This document shows positions 41,247-50,952 of a stretch of DNA of 64,000 nucleotides, in pieces. The translations under genes were made by a program, and so were the position numbers. Location: positions 1 to 64,000 of the forward strand of contig DXDR01000010.1 in NCBI GenBank assembly GCA_019115385.1. Direction: 5' to 3'. The DNA comes from Candidatus Mediterraneibacter avicola. Its GTDB lineage: Bacteria; Bacillota; Clostridia; Lachnospirales; Lachnospiraceae. Numbering within the stretch: position 1 is the first letter of the stretch; each line of letters opens with the position of its first letter. The notes beneath the pieces were generated by a model. It had not been told where the DNA came from. It was given only the letters and a program-made list of their open reading frames with translations, and did no database searches.

Positions 41247-41323
41247 ACATAACCTCCTTCTGTCTGATCTGAACTCTTGTTTCAGCCGGCGCCTGCCGGG
41301 GCCGGCGTTCTTCCCGTATAGAA

Positions 41324-41354
41324 AAAGGACGCTGCATCGCGGCGCGCGTCCTTT
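41324..41354 (-). terminator. Terminator downstream of asnS
   Basis: AAAGGACGC..GCGTCCTTT adjacent to the asnS stop, T-run on minus. Confidence 0.6.
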
Positions 41355-41360
41355 CGCACT

Positions 41361-42752
41361 TTATAATTCACAGTTATTTACTGTTCTGGGGAAGGGGATC
41401 ACATCACGGATGTTTGACATACCTGTCAGATACATGACACATCTCTCAAAACCGAGACCGAAGCCGGCGTGCCTTGTGGAACCGTATTTTCTCAGATCCA
41501 GATAAAAACCATAGTCCTCCTCTTTCAGTCCCAGTTCCTTCATGCGGCCGAGAAGCTTTTCATAATCGTCCTCCCTCTGGCTTCCTCCAATGATCTCGCC
41601 GATCCCGGGAACCAGGCAGTCAACCGCGGCAACTGTCTTTCCGTCACTATTTTGCTTCATATAAAATGCTTTTATCTCTTTGGGATAATCTGTAACAAAC
41701 ACCGGCCGTTTATACACCTGCTCTGTCAGATAACGCTCGTGCTCCGTCTGAAGATCACAGCCCCAGGAAACCTTATATTCAAACTTGTCATTGTTCTTCG
41801 CCAGAATATCAATGGCCTCTGTGTATGTCACCCGGGCAAAATCCGAATTGGCCACATTGTGAAGACGGTCGAGCAGCCCTTTGTCTACAAAAGAGTTGAA
41901 GAAATCCATCTCCTCCGGCGCATTTTCCAGTACATAATTAATAATGTATTTGAGCATATCCTCCGCCAGATCCATGTCATCCTCCAGGTCTGCAAAGGCG
42001 ATCTCCGGCTCGATCATCCAGAACTCCGCCGCATGTCTCGTCGTATTGGAGTTCTCCGCCCGGAATGTGGGGCCGAATGTATAGATGCTCCGGAAAGCCT
42101 GGGCGTATGTCTCCCCGTTGAGCTGGCCGCTTACGGTCAGGCTTGTCTCCTTGCCAAAGAAATCCTGGCTGTAATCTACGGTACCGTCCGCATTTTTCGG
42201 GACATTTTCCAGATCCATCGTAGTTACGCGGAACATCTCGCCGGCGCCCTCACAGTCGCTTCCGGTAATCAGCGGGGTATGCACATACACAAAGCCCCTC
42301 TCCTGGAAAAACTTATGAATGGCATATGCCGCCAGGGATCTTACGCGGAACACTGCCTGAAACGTATTCGTCCTCGGGCGCAGATGTGAAATAGTCCTCA
42401 AAAACTCAAAGCTGTGGCGCTTTTTCTGCAGCGGATAATCTGGAGCGGAAGCCCCTTCCACTTCAACCGTGTCCGCCTGGATCTCAAACGGCTGCTTTGC
42501 CTGAGGTGTCGCCACCAGCGTGCCGGTCACAATAACTGCCGCCCCCACGTTCAGTTTTGAGACCTCTGCAAAATTATCCATTTTATCATGGTACACGACC
42601 TGAAGCGGCTGAAAATACGAGCCGTCGCTCAGCACGATAAAGCCGAATGTTTTAGAATCGCGTATACTGCGCAGCCAGCCGCCGACCGTCACTTTCTTGT
42701 CCAGATAATCCTCTCTGTTCTTAAATATCTCCCGAATTGTTGTCAGTTCCAT
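41361..42752 (-). CDS. asnS: Asparaginyl-tRNA synthetase
   Basis: [87 protein letters not shown]. Confidence 0.95.
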   Translation of the reverse strand: MELTTIREIFKNREDYLDKKVTVGGWLRSIRDSKTFGFIVLSDGSYFQPLQVVYHDKMDNFAEVSKLNVGAAVIVTGTLVATPQAKQPFEIQADTVEVEGASAPDYPLQKKRHSFEFLRTISHLRPRTNTFQAVFRVRSLAAYAIHKFFQERGFVYVHTPLITGSDCEGAGEMFRVTTMDLENVPKNADGTVDYSQDFFGKETSLTVSGQLNGETYAQAFRSIYTFGPTFRAENSNTTRHAAEFWMIEPEIAFADLEDDMDLAEDMLKYIINYVLENAPEEMDFFNSFVDKGLLDRLHNVANSDFARVTYTEAIDILAKNNDKFEYKVSWGCDLQTEHERYLTEQVYKRPVFVTDYPKEIKAFYMKQNSDGKTVAAVDCLVPGIGEIIGGSQREDDYEKLLGRMKELGLKEEDYGFYLDLRKYGSTRHAGFGLGFERCVMYLTGMSNIRDVIPFPRTVNNCEL

Positions 42753-42847
42753 ACCAAAAAACTCCTTCAATCATGTAATCAGTATGAACATTATAACACC
42801 GGAAGCCGGGGGCGTAAACAAAAATTCCGAACATTCTGAGAAACCCG

Positions 42848-43837
42848 TTATACCGGCTGCGGCTGCAGGTCGGCCACCATATCACGAATAGTCTCCTGCA
42901 GTTCCCGCGGATGATACCCTAATTCATCTGTAGCCTTTTTATGGGAAAACCTTTCCCCGCTCCCCAATACATGGAGCGAATAAGCCGTATACAGCGGACG
43001 TCTCTTTTTTCTTCTGGCATGGAGCTGTATAAACGGAGCCGCCATTTTCGCCATCCAGATCGGCAGCACCGGAAGCATCTTTTTCCCGGCGGCAGCGCCT
43101 GCGATCGCCAGCACCTCCCGGATCTCACAGTACCGGTCGGACAGAATATAACACTCCCCGCTCCTCCCCTTTTCCGCGGCAAGAAGGCATCCTTGCGCCA
43201 CATCTCTTACGTCCACAAAATCATATCCCCCTTTTACGCAGGCGGGAAGCGTTCCGTTTAAATATTCAGCCACCATCTGTACGAGGTGATTTCCAGAGCG
43301 GTCGTATGGCCCCAAAATGCCCGACGGATGAACCACCACCACATCCAGACCTCTCTTCGCGGCCTGCAGTACAATGCGGGTGGCCGCCGCTTTTGTCTTT
43401 GCATACCCTCCGGTCACATAGGCGGGGGAAAATCTCTGCGTCTCACCCGTTACGCCCTTTCCCTTCCGTTCAGGGATCGCGTGGACCGAGCTTACATACA
43501 CAAGCCGTTTTACCTGATATTCCCGGCACAGAGTGAGAATATTTTTCGTTCCTTTTACATTTACATCATACAGTTCCGGCGATACATGGTTTGAAATATC
43601 TATCAGGCCCGCTGTGTGTATAACGATCGTCTCTTTATCTCCGCACCCCTCAAACAGCGGCCGGAGAGACTCTGCATCCCTTACATCCCCTCTGTAATAA
43701 TGCGTATTTTCCCCGTCCGTTTTCTTCTCATCCCGAAACAGCAGACCCCGTACCTCGTTCTGCCCGCCTTCAAGCTGCCGGATGATCGTTCCTCCAAGAT
43801 GCCCGCCGGCGCCTGTGACAATAAATAATTTTTTCAT
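42848..43837 (-). CDS. NAD(P)-dependent epimerase/dehydratase (SDR extended)
   Basis: VTGAGGHLGGTI, YVSSVHAIPE, YAKTKAAATRIV; ATG at 43837. Confidence 0.9.
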   Translation of the reverse strand: MKKLFIVTGAGGHLGGTIIRQLEGGQNEVRGLLFRDEKKTDGENTHYYRGDVRDAESLRPLFEGCGDKETIVIHTAGLIDISNHVSPELYDVNVKGTKNILTLCREYQVKRLVYVSSVHAIPERKGKGVTGETQRFSPAYVTGGYAKTKAAATRIVLQAAKRGLDVVVVHPSGILGPYDRSGNHLVQMVAEYLNGTLPACVKGGYDFVDVRDVAQGCLLAAEKGRSGECYILSDRYCEIREVLAIAGAAAGKKMLPVLPIWMAKMAAPFIQLHARRKKRRPLYTAYSLHVLGSGERFSHKKATDELGYHPRELQETIRDMVADLQPQPV

Positions 43838-43890
43838 AGCTGCCGCACCTCCGTTTCTGCACAGATGTCGCCACACGAATTTACATTTTT

Positions 43891-43941
43891 CAACACAGTG
43901 TTGAGTTTTATTTCTAATTGTATTATACTGTCCACAGTGTG
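43891..43941. promoter_or_regulatory. Divergon operator pair CAACACaGTGTTG and CCACaGTGTG flanking a TTGAGT/TATACT promoter
   Basis: Two CACAGTGT-centred sites 39 bp apart, one over the -35, one just after the -10. Confidence 0.55.
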
Positions 43942-44032
43942 CAGCGTTCAATAAGCAGCTTTTTTGCAGGCTGAACGATACCGGACAGATACGACACATC
44001 CTGTCTGTTTTGCTTGGAAAGGAGACATATTT

Positions 44033-44605
44033 ATGGCCAGAAACGACCAGAGGACCCGGCTTACCCGTATGCTGATCCGCCAGGCCTTTACCGGGCTGCT
44101 GCGGGAAAAACCTGTCCAGAGCATCTCCGTAAAGGAACTGTGCGACAGGGCGGATCTCAACCGCGGGACTTTCTATGCCCACTATACAGATATTTATGAC
44201 CTGCTGCATCAGATAGAGGATGAGATGATGCAGGATTTTCAGGCAGCCCTTAAGCCTCTGCTGGACTCGCCCGCGGCGGATCTGACTCCGCTGAAAATTA
44301 CTACGGGTATTTTTAAATGTCTGAAGGAAAACGCAGATCTCTGTGCAGTTACGCTGGGGAAATATGGGGATAAGGACTTTGCCACCCGTCTTCTGACGAT
44401 CGGCAGAGAGCGATGCCTGGAAAGCTATTCCAAATACTTTGTGAATGCGACCCCCAAGCAGATTGAATATTACTATTCTTTTGTCAGCGCCGGCTGCATC
44501 GGACTGCTGGAAAAATGGCTGGCAGACGGGATGGCCGCCAGCGCCGAGGAGATTGCGTCCGCCGCTGAAAATATTATGATGAAAGGAATCCATTTTCTGG
44601 AATAA
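44033..44605 (+). CDS. TetR/AcrR family transcriptional regulator
   Basis: TRMLIRQAFTGLLREKPVQSISVKELCDRADLNRGTFYAHYTDIYDLL HTH; RBS GGAAAGGAG before ATG 44033. Confidence 0.9.
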   Translation: MARNDQRTRLTRMLIRQAFTGLLREKPVQSISVKELCDRADLNRGTFYAHYTDIYDLLHQIEDEMMQDFQAALKPLLDSPAADLTPLKITTGIFKCLKENADLCAVTLGKYGDKDFATRLLTIGRERCLESYSKYFVNATPKQIEYYYSFVSAGCIGLLEKWLADGMAASAEEIASAAENIMMKGIHFLE

Positions 44606-44625
44606 AAGGTATTTGAATTTCAAAT

Positions 44626-44673
44626 AAAAAGAAGAGGCAGACTGTTCCAGCGCCAGGTCTGCCCCTTCTTTTT
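44626..44673. terminator. Bidirectional terminator between convergent TetR and GH20 genes
   Basis: AAAAAGAAGAGGCAGAC..GTCTGCCcCTTCTTTTT. Confidence 0.8.
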
Positions 44674-44701
44674 ATTTATCTGCATCTCGTTTCATCAGCA
44701 G

Positions 44702-47700
44702 CTATTTGTTTATCCTCTTCTTTCCGAAAGCAATAACCACTCCTGCGCTGACTATAAAGCATATCATCCACGGCATAAAGTCTGTTGCATTTCCTGTCTG
44801 CACCGCTTTCTCTCCATCGTCCCTTCCAGCGCCCGGTTTCTGAGGATTTCCTCCCTTATCTCCCTGATCTCCCATATCACCGACATCCGGCTCCTCCGGT
44901 TCTTCCGCCTGTTTTGCAAACACCGCCGCAAGCGCTGTATCTTCCGTCGGAATAAATGTATACGTTGCTTCATAGCTTACGATCTTTCCGTCCTTTTCCC
45001 ATCCCCGGAAGGTGTAGCCCTGGGTTGCTGCAGCTTTCACGGTCACCTCTCCATTTTCATTCATAGTTCCCGTGCTGACGGTTCCGCTGTCCTGGGCAGA
45101 GCCCGGCGCCAGGCCGAGCGTAACCTCGTACGGATCGAACCTTGCTGTCAGAGTAACATTCTCTGTAATCGGCGTATCGAAGTCAAACGCCGTTTGAGCG
45201 TCTTCCTCAAACCAGCCAAGGAACTCATGTCCTGGCTTTGTGGGATCTGTCGCCGGTTTAACCGCCTTATCGCCGTCATAAACGGACTGTGGTGTTCCGT
45301 TAATTGTTACGGTATGGCTGTTTCTCTCGTCAAATTTTGCAACAAGAACCGTTGTCTCATTCACTGCCGGTACGGTATATTCGGCAAGTGTACTTACCAG
45401 AGTATCTGTAATGCTGTCATACCAGCCGGCGAAATTATATCCTCTGTCCGGAACCGCCGTAAAGGTCACGCCTGTACCCGGAGCAATCCTTACTTCATCC
45501 AGATTGGTTGAGACAGTTCCGTTTCCTTCCGTCCATGCACAGGCATAAATCGTAACCTCAGTCATGTCTTTTGTGCCGGCCAGTATCTTAAACTCAGCCG
45601 CACTTCCAAAATCGCCCTGTCCCGCTTCAACGATCAATTCAAGTTTCGCTGTGTTGACCGGACTAAAATACACAATTTTTTCACTGCTGTCTGATTTCCA
45701 TGTGCCGTGTTCGATCAGCGGCTGTCTGTCGCCGTTTTCATCATAATAGTAAAGCGAGTATTGTGTAATATTTCCGTTAGTACCTGTCTGCCGGGGCAGA
45801 TAATAAAATCCGTTGATATCCTGCGCCGACGCCAGTTCCATCGTAACAGTAAACGGAGGTGTATCCTGTTCCCCTGCATAATCTGAATGCCATATTGTAG
45901 ACGGATTATTATCGAAAGCATTGGCAATGGAGCCGTCATAATCAAAATCACTCGTGGTGCCCGGAGTAATGAGATTATTCTCTACATAAGTATAGTCTGT
46001 CGCTTCTCCCGTCTCCACTTTTACATTATCGATCATCGCATTCACGGCATTTGTCGCGGACCCGATCCGTCCCAGCGGAAGAGCCAGTGACGATCTGCTG
46101 ATGCCGGAAGCCTTCAGATCTCCTTCATATGTAAAACTTCCTGTTGCCGGGAAGGACATATTTTCCGCATATAACGTAGTCTTCCCGTCTTTTGTCTCAA
46201 TCTTCAAAGACACCTTTTCGTCCACCGGGAGTTTATAGCCGAAGGAGTAGTCATAACACTCTCTTGTAAAGCCGAGCGTTCCATCCTGCATAATACGAAT
46301 ATCATATGTGCCATATTCCGCATCACTTTCAAACAGAATCTGTCCCGGCTTCGCCGGCGACGTCAGTTCAATATCAAAACTTAACGTATGTCCTACACTG
46401 ATACGGTCAAGCGGCGTATCCGCATAGCTCTCACCTCCCGAAAGCACAAGCGCCCCATCTGTGACAGCTGCATTAGCACCTGCCGCCGCATCATATTTAT
46501 TTCCAGAGCTGTCTGTATATCCGTCCTCAAAGTCGTATGTCATAACCGTGTCGCCCGAACTCTCAACTTTGTCATAGGCGTTCGTGCGCGGTGCCTCTCC
46601 GATCTCTGCGCTCAGTTCAGATGTTCCATTATAATTTCTGTCCGCGCCTTCACCCCACAGACTGGAAGCATAGTAGGGAGCCGCGGAGTTAAAACGGTCA
46701 TAAATCTCTGTCTCGGTCAGGCCATTTGCTGAATTATCGATCATATCATTCCAGATCGCATATGCGCCGCCGAGCACCTGCTCAGAACCGGCCGGTACGC
46801 CCATACGGGTTGCCGGATCATACGTGTTATACAGATAGGTGCTGTTCAGGTAATCATAATAATATCCTGCTGCCGGAACGATATATACCGTACCGTCATT
46901 CATATCGATCAGATCAAATCCTTCTTCGTACATCTCCTGCGGATCTGCCCAGGAGTCATTCCAGATATTCATCTGTACACCGTCGCTGGTCACCTCTGTA
47001 TTTCCGCTCTTCATGGAAAGGCTTCCCCAGAGGCGAACGGTACGCCCTGTATCCTGCACATAAGAGATCAGATCATCTGTATACTGGCGGAACTGCTCAT
47101 TGTAATCGCCATACTCGTCTGTTCCCACATTTACGATCGTGTCCTGGTCGAATACCGGATTGTCGCCGGTCAAATATTCATCCCATATGCTCTTGACAAA
47201 CTCCAGAGAAGCATTGTATGCCGCGTCTGTCGTCAGATTCAGATGGTCGTTCTGCCGGCCGCTGGTTCCCAGTCTGAGATCCGGTCTCACCTTTGTAAAG
47301 GAAAGGGAATGTGCCGGTGTGTCAAACTCGGGTACTATGTCGATTCCAAGTTTGCGGTAATTCTGAATAAAGCTGCGCATATCATCTTTTGTATAGTACA
47401 GATCCTCACTGGTAAGATCTGTCTGGTTCAGGCCGTTGTTTCCACCCTCTTTAACATTCGATTCCATGCGGAAGCCCTCATATGCAGTCATCGGGTCATC
47501 GCCTCTGTTTGTATAATTTTCCAGAGGTATGTAATTGTCATTCAAGTGGATCTGCAGGTCATTCATTTTATACCAGGCCATTGTCTTAGCGATCTCGTCT
47601 ACGATATCCCAGGATAACGGACGTCTGGCCACATCGATCATGAACCCCCTGACTTCATATTTCGGATAATCGCGTGTCTCGCCTTTGGGAATTGTTCCGT

Positions 47701-48736
47701 CAGTCTGAGTAAGGATCTGAAGGATCGTTCTTGTCGACCAGTATGCGCCGGCTGCCTCTTCAGATTCTATAGTAATATAATCGTCAATGTCCATATAATA
47801 GCCGTCTGCTTCCAGCCCTTTGCTCCCATCACTGTCCATGAAATAGAAGTCTCCAGCCTGCGGATTTGATCCGGTCGCGATTTCGATAGTGCCGCCCATT
47901 ATCTCTTCATAATCAGCCTTGAATTCTTCCGCCATATACGCCAGTTCGTCCGCTACATCGGGGTGGAGCAGGATACGCGTCCCATCTGCGACAGTAAAAT
48001 CGCCGCCCTGCGCGCCCTTCCATTCTGCAAGTTCAGGAATAACGGCAGGTTTCGCATTGTCGCCTTCCTGGGCTGTATACTGACCTTTTACAGTCACTGT
48101 GTATTCCTTTGAATCAACAGCGCTGTCGGGATCATTAACTTCCTGTACCGTAAAGTTCACTTTAATATCCTTATCTGTCAGCGGCTGGTATACCGTCAGG
48201 TCGCTGTCAAGCACCTGCTCATAATCCGCGCCCAGAAAACGGATCTCAAACCCATCCGGAACGGACGGCATGGTAAATGTGCCGCCGGAAGCGATCTCAT
48301 GCTGGACCGTGAGATCATTGGCGACGTCTTCCGCCGTCATAACATCCTGCGTCTCTAATATTCCAGCATAGGAATACGTCTCAAATTCGCACACTCCAAC
48401 AGTATTATAAGTAATACTGCCTCCGCTTTCTGTGGGAGCAGTCGGATTAAATGATGTAACGTTAATTCTCAGATATCGCGTGGTAACCGCATTGTCAAGT
48501 TCGATGGTCTGCCGGAAATCGGACGGCGCTGTGGAAAAGTCTGCCAGATCACTCCAGCTGTTTCCATCATCGGATGTCTGAAGACTGTACGCAGTCGCGT
48601 TGCACCGCTCCCAGTGGATCTTCACCGTCTGGATCGTCTGCGGCGCATCCCATGTAAGCTGCAGCCAGTGCGGATTATCTATGGAAGCCAGAGCAGGGGC
48701 GTTGCCCCAGTGAGTGCCATCGTCCCCGTCGTTGGC
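44702..48736 (-). pseudogene. GH20 beta-hexosaminidase/lacto-N-biosidase-type multidomain surface enzyme, 5' end (signal peptide) missing
   Basis: GH20 motifs VRGFMIDVARRPLSW, NDLQIHLNDN, VPEFDTPAHS, VGTDEYGDY; F5/8C-like domains, InlB-type repeats, AVQTGN-TM-KKRINK tail. Frame opens back to ANDGDDGTHWGN at 48736, but the RBS-preceded ATG at 48755 is in another frame. Confidence 0.75.
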
Positions 48737-48826
48737 CTTTTTGTTTCTTTTTCATATCCTTCCTCCCATCTTTATTTTCCCCGAAAAATGGATTGTTCAT
48801 ATGGCCTATTGTCTCGTCATATGAAG

Positions 48827-48884
48827 AAAACCGAATGACCAAACGTCTCCCGCACAGGTCTGGGTACTTTGTTCATTCGGTTTT
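48827..48884. repeat. 17-bp inverted repeat (1 mismatch) AAAACCGAATGACCAAA / TTTGTTCATTCGGTTTT
   Basis: Terminator/attenuator-like hairpin in the GH20 upstream region. Confidence 0.6.
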
Positions 48885-49192
48885 GTCTGTCCGATAAATA
48901 CAATCTGCCTATATTCCATTATACATTTTTACGAAAATATCGACAATCGCTTTATATAATTTGTGATTTTTTGTTAGTTTTTATTAATTCCCCTGGAAAA
49001 TTTCGCTTTTTTACATGTATTTTCATAAAAAAATTGGTATATTTGCATATTCCATGCCTTTTTGGAGGAATACTGTACATCCTATTTATCTGTTACTTTT
49101 TATTTGTCTAAAAATTAAATAGTATTCCCCATTCTACGAAAAAATATTCAAAAATTTATCCAGAAAGTTTCCACGAAAAAGCAGTTTATTAT

Positions 49193-49221
49193 TTGACGAA
49201 TCCAGAAAATTCTGGTATACT
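49193..49221 (+). promoter_or_regulatory. Consensus promoter of tRNA-Cys
   Basis: TTGACG-17 nt-TATACT. Confidence 0.8.
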
Positions 49222-49295
49222 TTGTTAAGTGCACGAATATAATAACAGTGCATGTATGCAGGCGACCAGAATACGGTCGCTAAGTGCTCTGCTCA

Positions 49296-49367
49296 GGCGC
49301 AGTAGCCAAGTGGTAAGGCGTGGGTCTGCAACACCCTGATGCACGAGTTCAAATCTCGTCTGCGCCT
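49296..49367 (+). tRNA. trnC: tRNA-Cys (GCA)
   Basis: GGCGCAG acceptor pairs with CTGCGCC, T-loop GTTCAAATC, anticodon GCA at 49328-49330, U73; CCA not encoded. Confidence 0.95.
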
Positions 49368-49373
49368 CTTACT

Positions 49374-49399
49374 AAGCTCGGGAAATCTCCCGGGCTTTT
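49374..49399 (+). terminator. Terminator of tRNA-Cys
   Basis: AAGCTCGGGA-aatc-TCCCGGGCTTTT. Confidence 0.8.
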
Positions 49400-49422
49400 A
49401 ATTTTCGATTAAACTTAATTGA

Positions 49423-49457
49423 TATTCCAATTACTTTTGACGTACAAATTTGGAATA
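49423..49457. promoter_or_regulatory. Candidate AbiEi operator (TATTCCAA-19-TTGGAATA)
   Basis: 8-bp inverted repeat upstream of the antitoxin gene. Confidence 0.35.
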
Positions 49458-49505
49458 ATGTCTACATATAGTTGTTGGTTTTTTCAAAATTGTATGGTAT
49501 AACAA

Positions 49506-50156
49506 ATGCGTACACTATTTATTTTTTGTATGCGGAAAGTTGGTGTCTGCTTGAGTAAAAAAGAAATTTTAAAAACGGTAATTAAAAATAACGGCGGCAT
49601 TGCAAAAACTTCAGATTTTGCCGCTAACGGGATAAATAAATACGAAGTAGCGGCTTTTTGTAAAGAAGGAGTCATTGAAAGAATTCGCAGAGGATTTTAT
49701 CAGCTCCCCCAAAGTAAAAATATTACAGAAGAACAGCTCATACGGGAGCTTCTTCCACAAGGAATTATTTGTGTGGAGTCCGCTTTGTTTCACTACGGAT
49801 ATAGCGATTTTTCTCCCCGTGAATGGTCGATTGCTGTACCCAGAACAGCGTCCCGTGCCGTAAAGAACATTGAAGAATTTCCGATGAAGGCTTACTATAT
49901 TCAAAAGGGATTTTTAAATATAGGTAAGTCCACAAGCAATTTTAACGGTGTAATATTGCCTGTGTATGACCGCGAACGAACAATATGTGATTGCTTTAAG
50001 TACCGCACAAAACTTGACAACGAAATTTTTAATAAAGCTGTTAATGCCTTTGCTGCTGACAAAAAAAAGAATCTTGCAAATTTGTCTAAATACGCAAAAG
50101 AAATGAAGCTTTATACAAAGGTTATGAATGTAATGGAGGTGCTGCTTAATGGCTGA
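49506..50156 (+). CDS. abiEi: Type IV TA system AbiEi-family antitoxin
   Basis: N-terminal wHTH (NNGGIAKTSDFAANGINKYEVAAFCKEGVIERIRRGFY), ICVESALFHYGYSD, VYDRERTICDCFKYR. Confidence 0.85.
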   Translation: MRTLFIFCMRKVGVCLSKKEILKTVIKNNGGIAKTSDFAANGINKYEVAAFCKEGVIERIRRGFYQLPQSKNITEEQLIRELLPQGIICVESALFHYGYSDFSPREWSIAVPRTASRAVKNIEEFPMKAYYIQKGFLNIGKSTSNFNGVILPVYDRERTICDCFKYRTKLDNEIFNKAVNAFAADKKKNLANLSKYAKEMKLYTKVMNVMEVLLNG

Positions 50157-50819
50157 TATAGCTGCATCCGTGCTGGCACGACTTAAGAATAAAGCTGCTG
50201 AAAGTGGAAGAAGTTATCAACTCTGTTTACAGCTTTTTTGCCAAGAGGAATTTTTGCGACGTTTGGAAAAGTCCAAGTATGCTGAGAATCTCGTGTTAAA
50301 AGGAGGCTTGTTCCTCTATTCTCTTACTGACTTTGATAGCCGAGTGACAGTTGATGTGGATTTTTTGCTTCGGCGAATACCTAATACACCAGAACAGTTA
50401 AGAGGTATCCTTGAAGAAATTATAGCAGTTCATACTGGCAATGATTTTGTTACCTTTGAGATAAAGGATGTTGCACCTATTGCCGTTGCGAAGAAATATG
50501 CCGGCATAGGCGCTTCAATGATCGCTTATATTAAAAATACTCGCACACCCTTTGACATTGATTTTGGTGTTGGCGATATCATTGTGCCAAAGCAGAAAAA
50601 AAGAAAAATCCCCACTCAGCTTGATGATTTTGTTGCGCCGATGATACTGTCATGCAAAAGAAATGGAAAGCCTTCGTCCGAAAGATCAATACCAAGACAG
50701 ACGATTATAGTACTGTCCTGAAAACAATAAGGAATTTCCTTGAACAGCCGTTTGCGGCGGTAATGGGAAATAAAACATTTACCGATCGTTGGTCTGCCGC
50801 CAATAGCAAATGGATTTAA
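50149..50819 (+). pseudogene. abiEii: AbiEii/AbiGii nucleotidyltransferase toxin with internal out-of-frame deletion
   Basis: NTase N-part (LVLKGGLFLYSL, TVDVDFLLR) ends at about 50640; out-of-frame C-terminus MQKKWKAFVRKINTKTDDYSTVLKTIRNFLEQPFAAVMGNKTFTDRWSAANSKWI* at 50652-50819. Confidence 0.8.
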
Positions 50820-50846
50820 TTTAGGAGGGAAAGAAATTTCCCGTCG

Positions 50847-50916
50847 GATATAGCGCTCCCCCCCTGACCCGACTTCGGCCGTTTCCGATGTCTGTTTCGG
50901 GGGGGAGCGCTATATC
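50847..50916. repeat. 18-bp perfect terminal inverted repeat hairpin GATATAGCGCTCCCCCCC..GGGGGGGAGCGCTATATC
   Basis: Arms 50847-50864 and 50899-50916; inner GAC/GTC and CGG/CCG pairing. Confidence 0.75.
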
Positions 50917-50952
50917 AACTTAAATTCAACATGCTGCTTTTTCGTTCTGTTA

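Noticed and set aside
43838-44623. N-terminal extension of the 591-aa minus ORF (42848..44623)
   Set aside because: Antisense to the TetR gene; the true epimerase starts at ATG 43837 (MKKLFIVTGAGGHLG)
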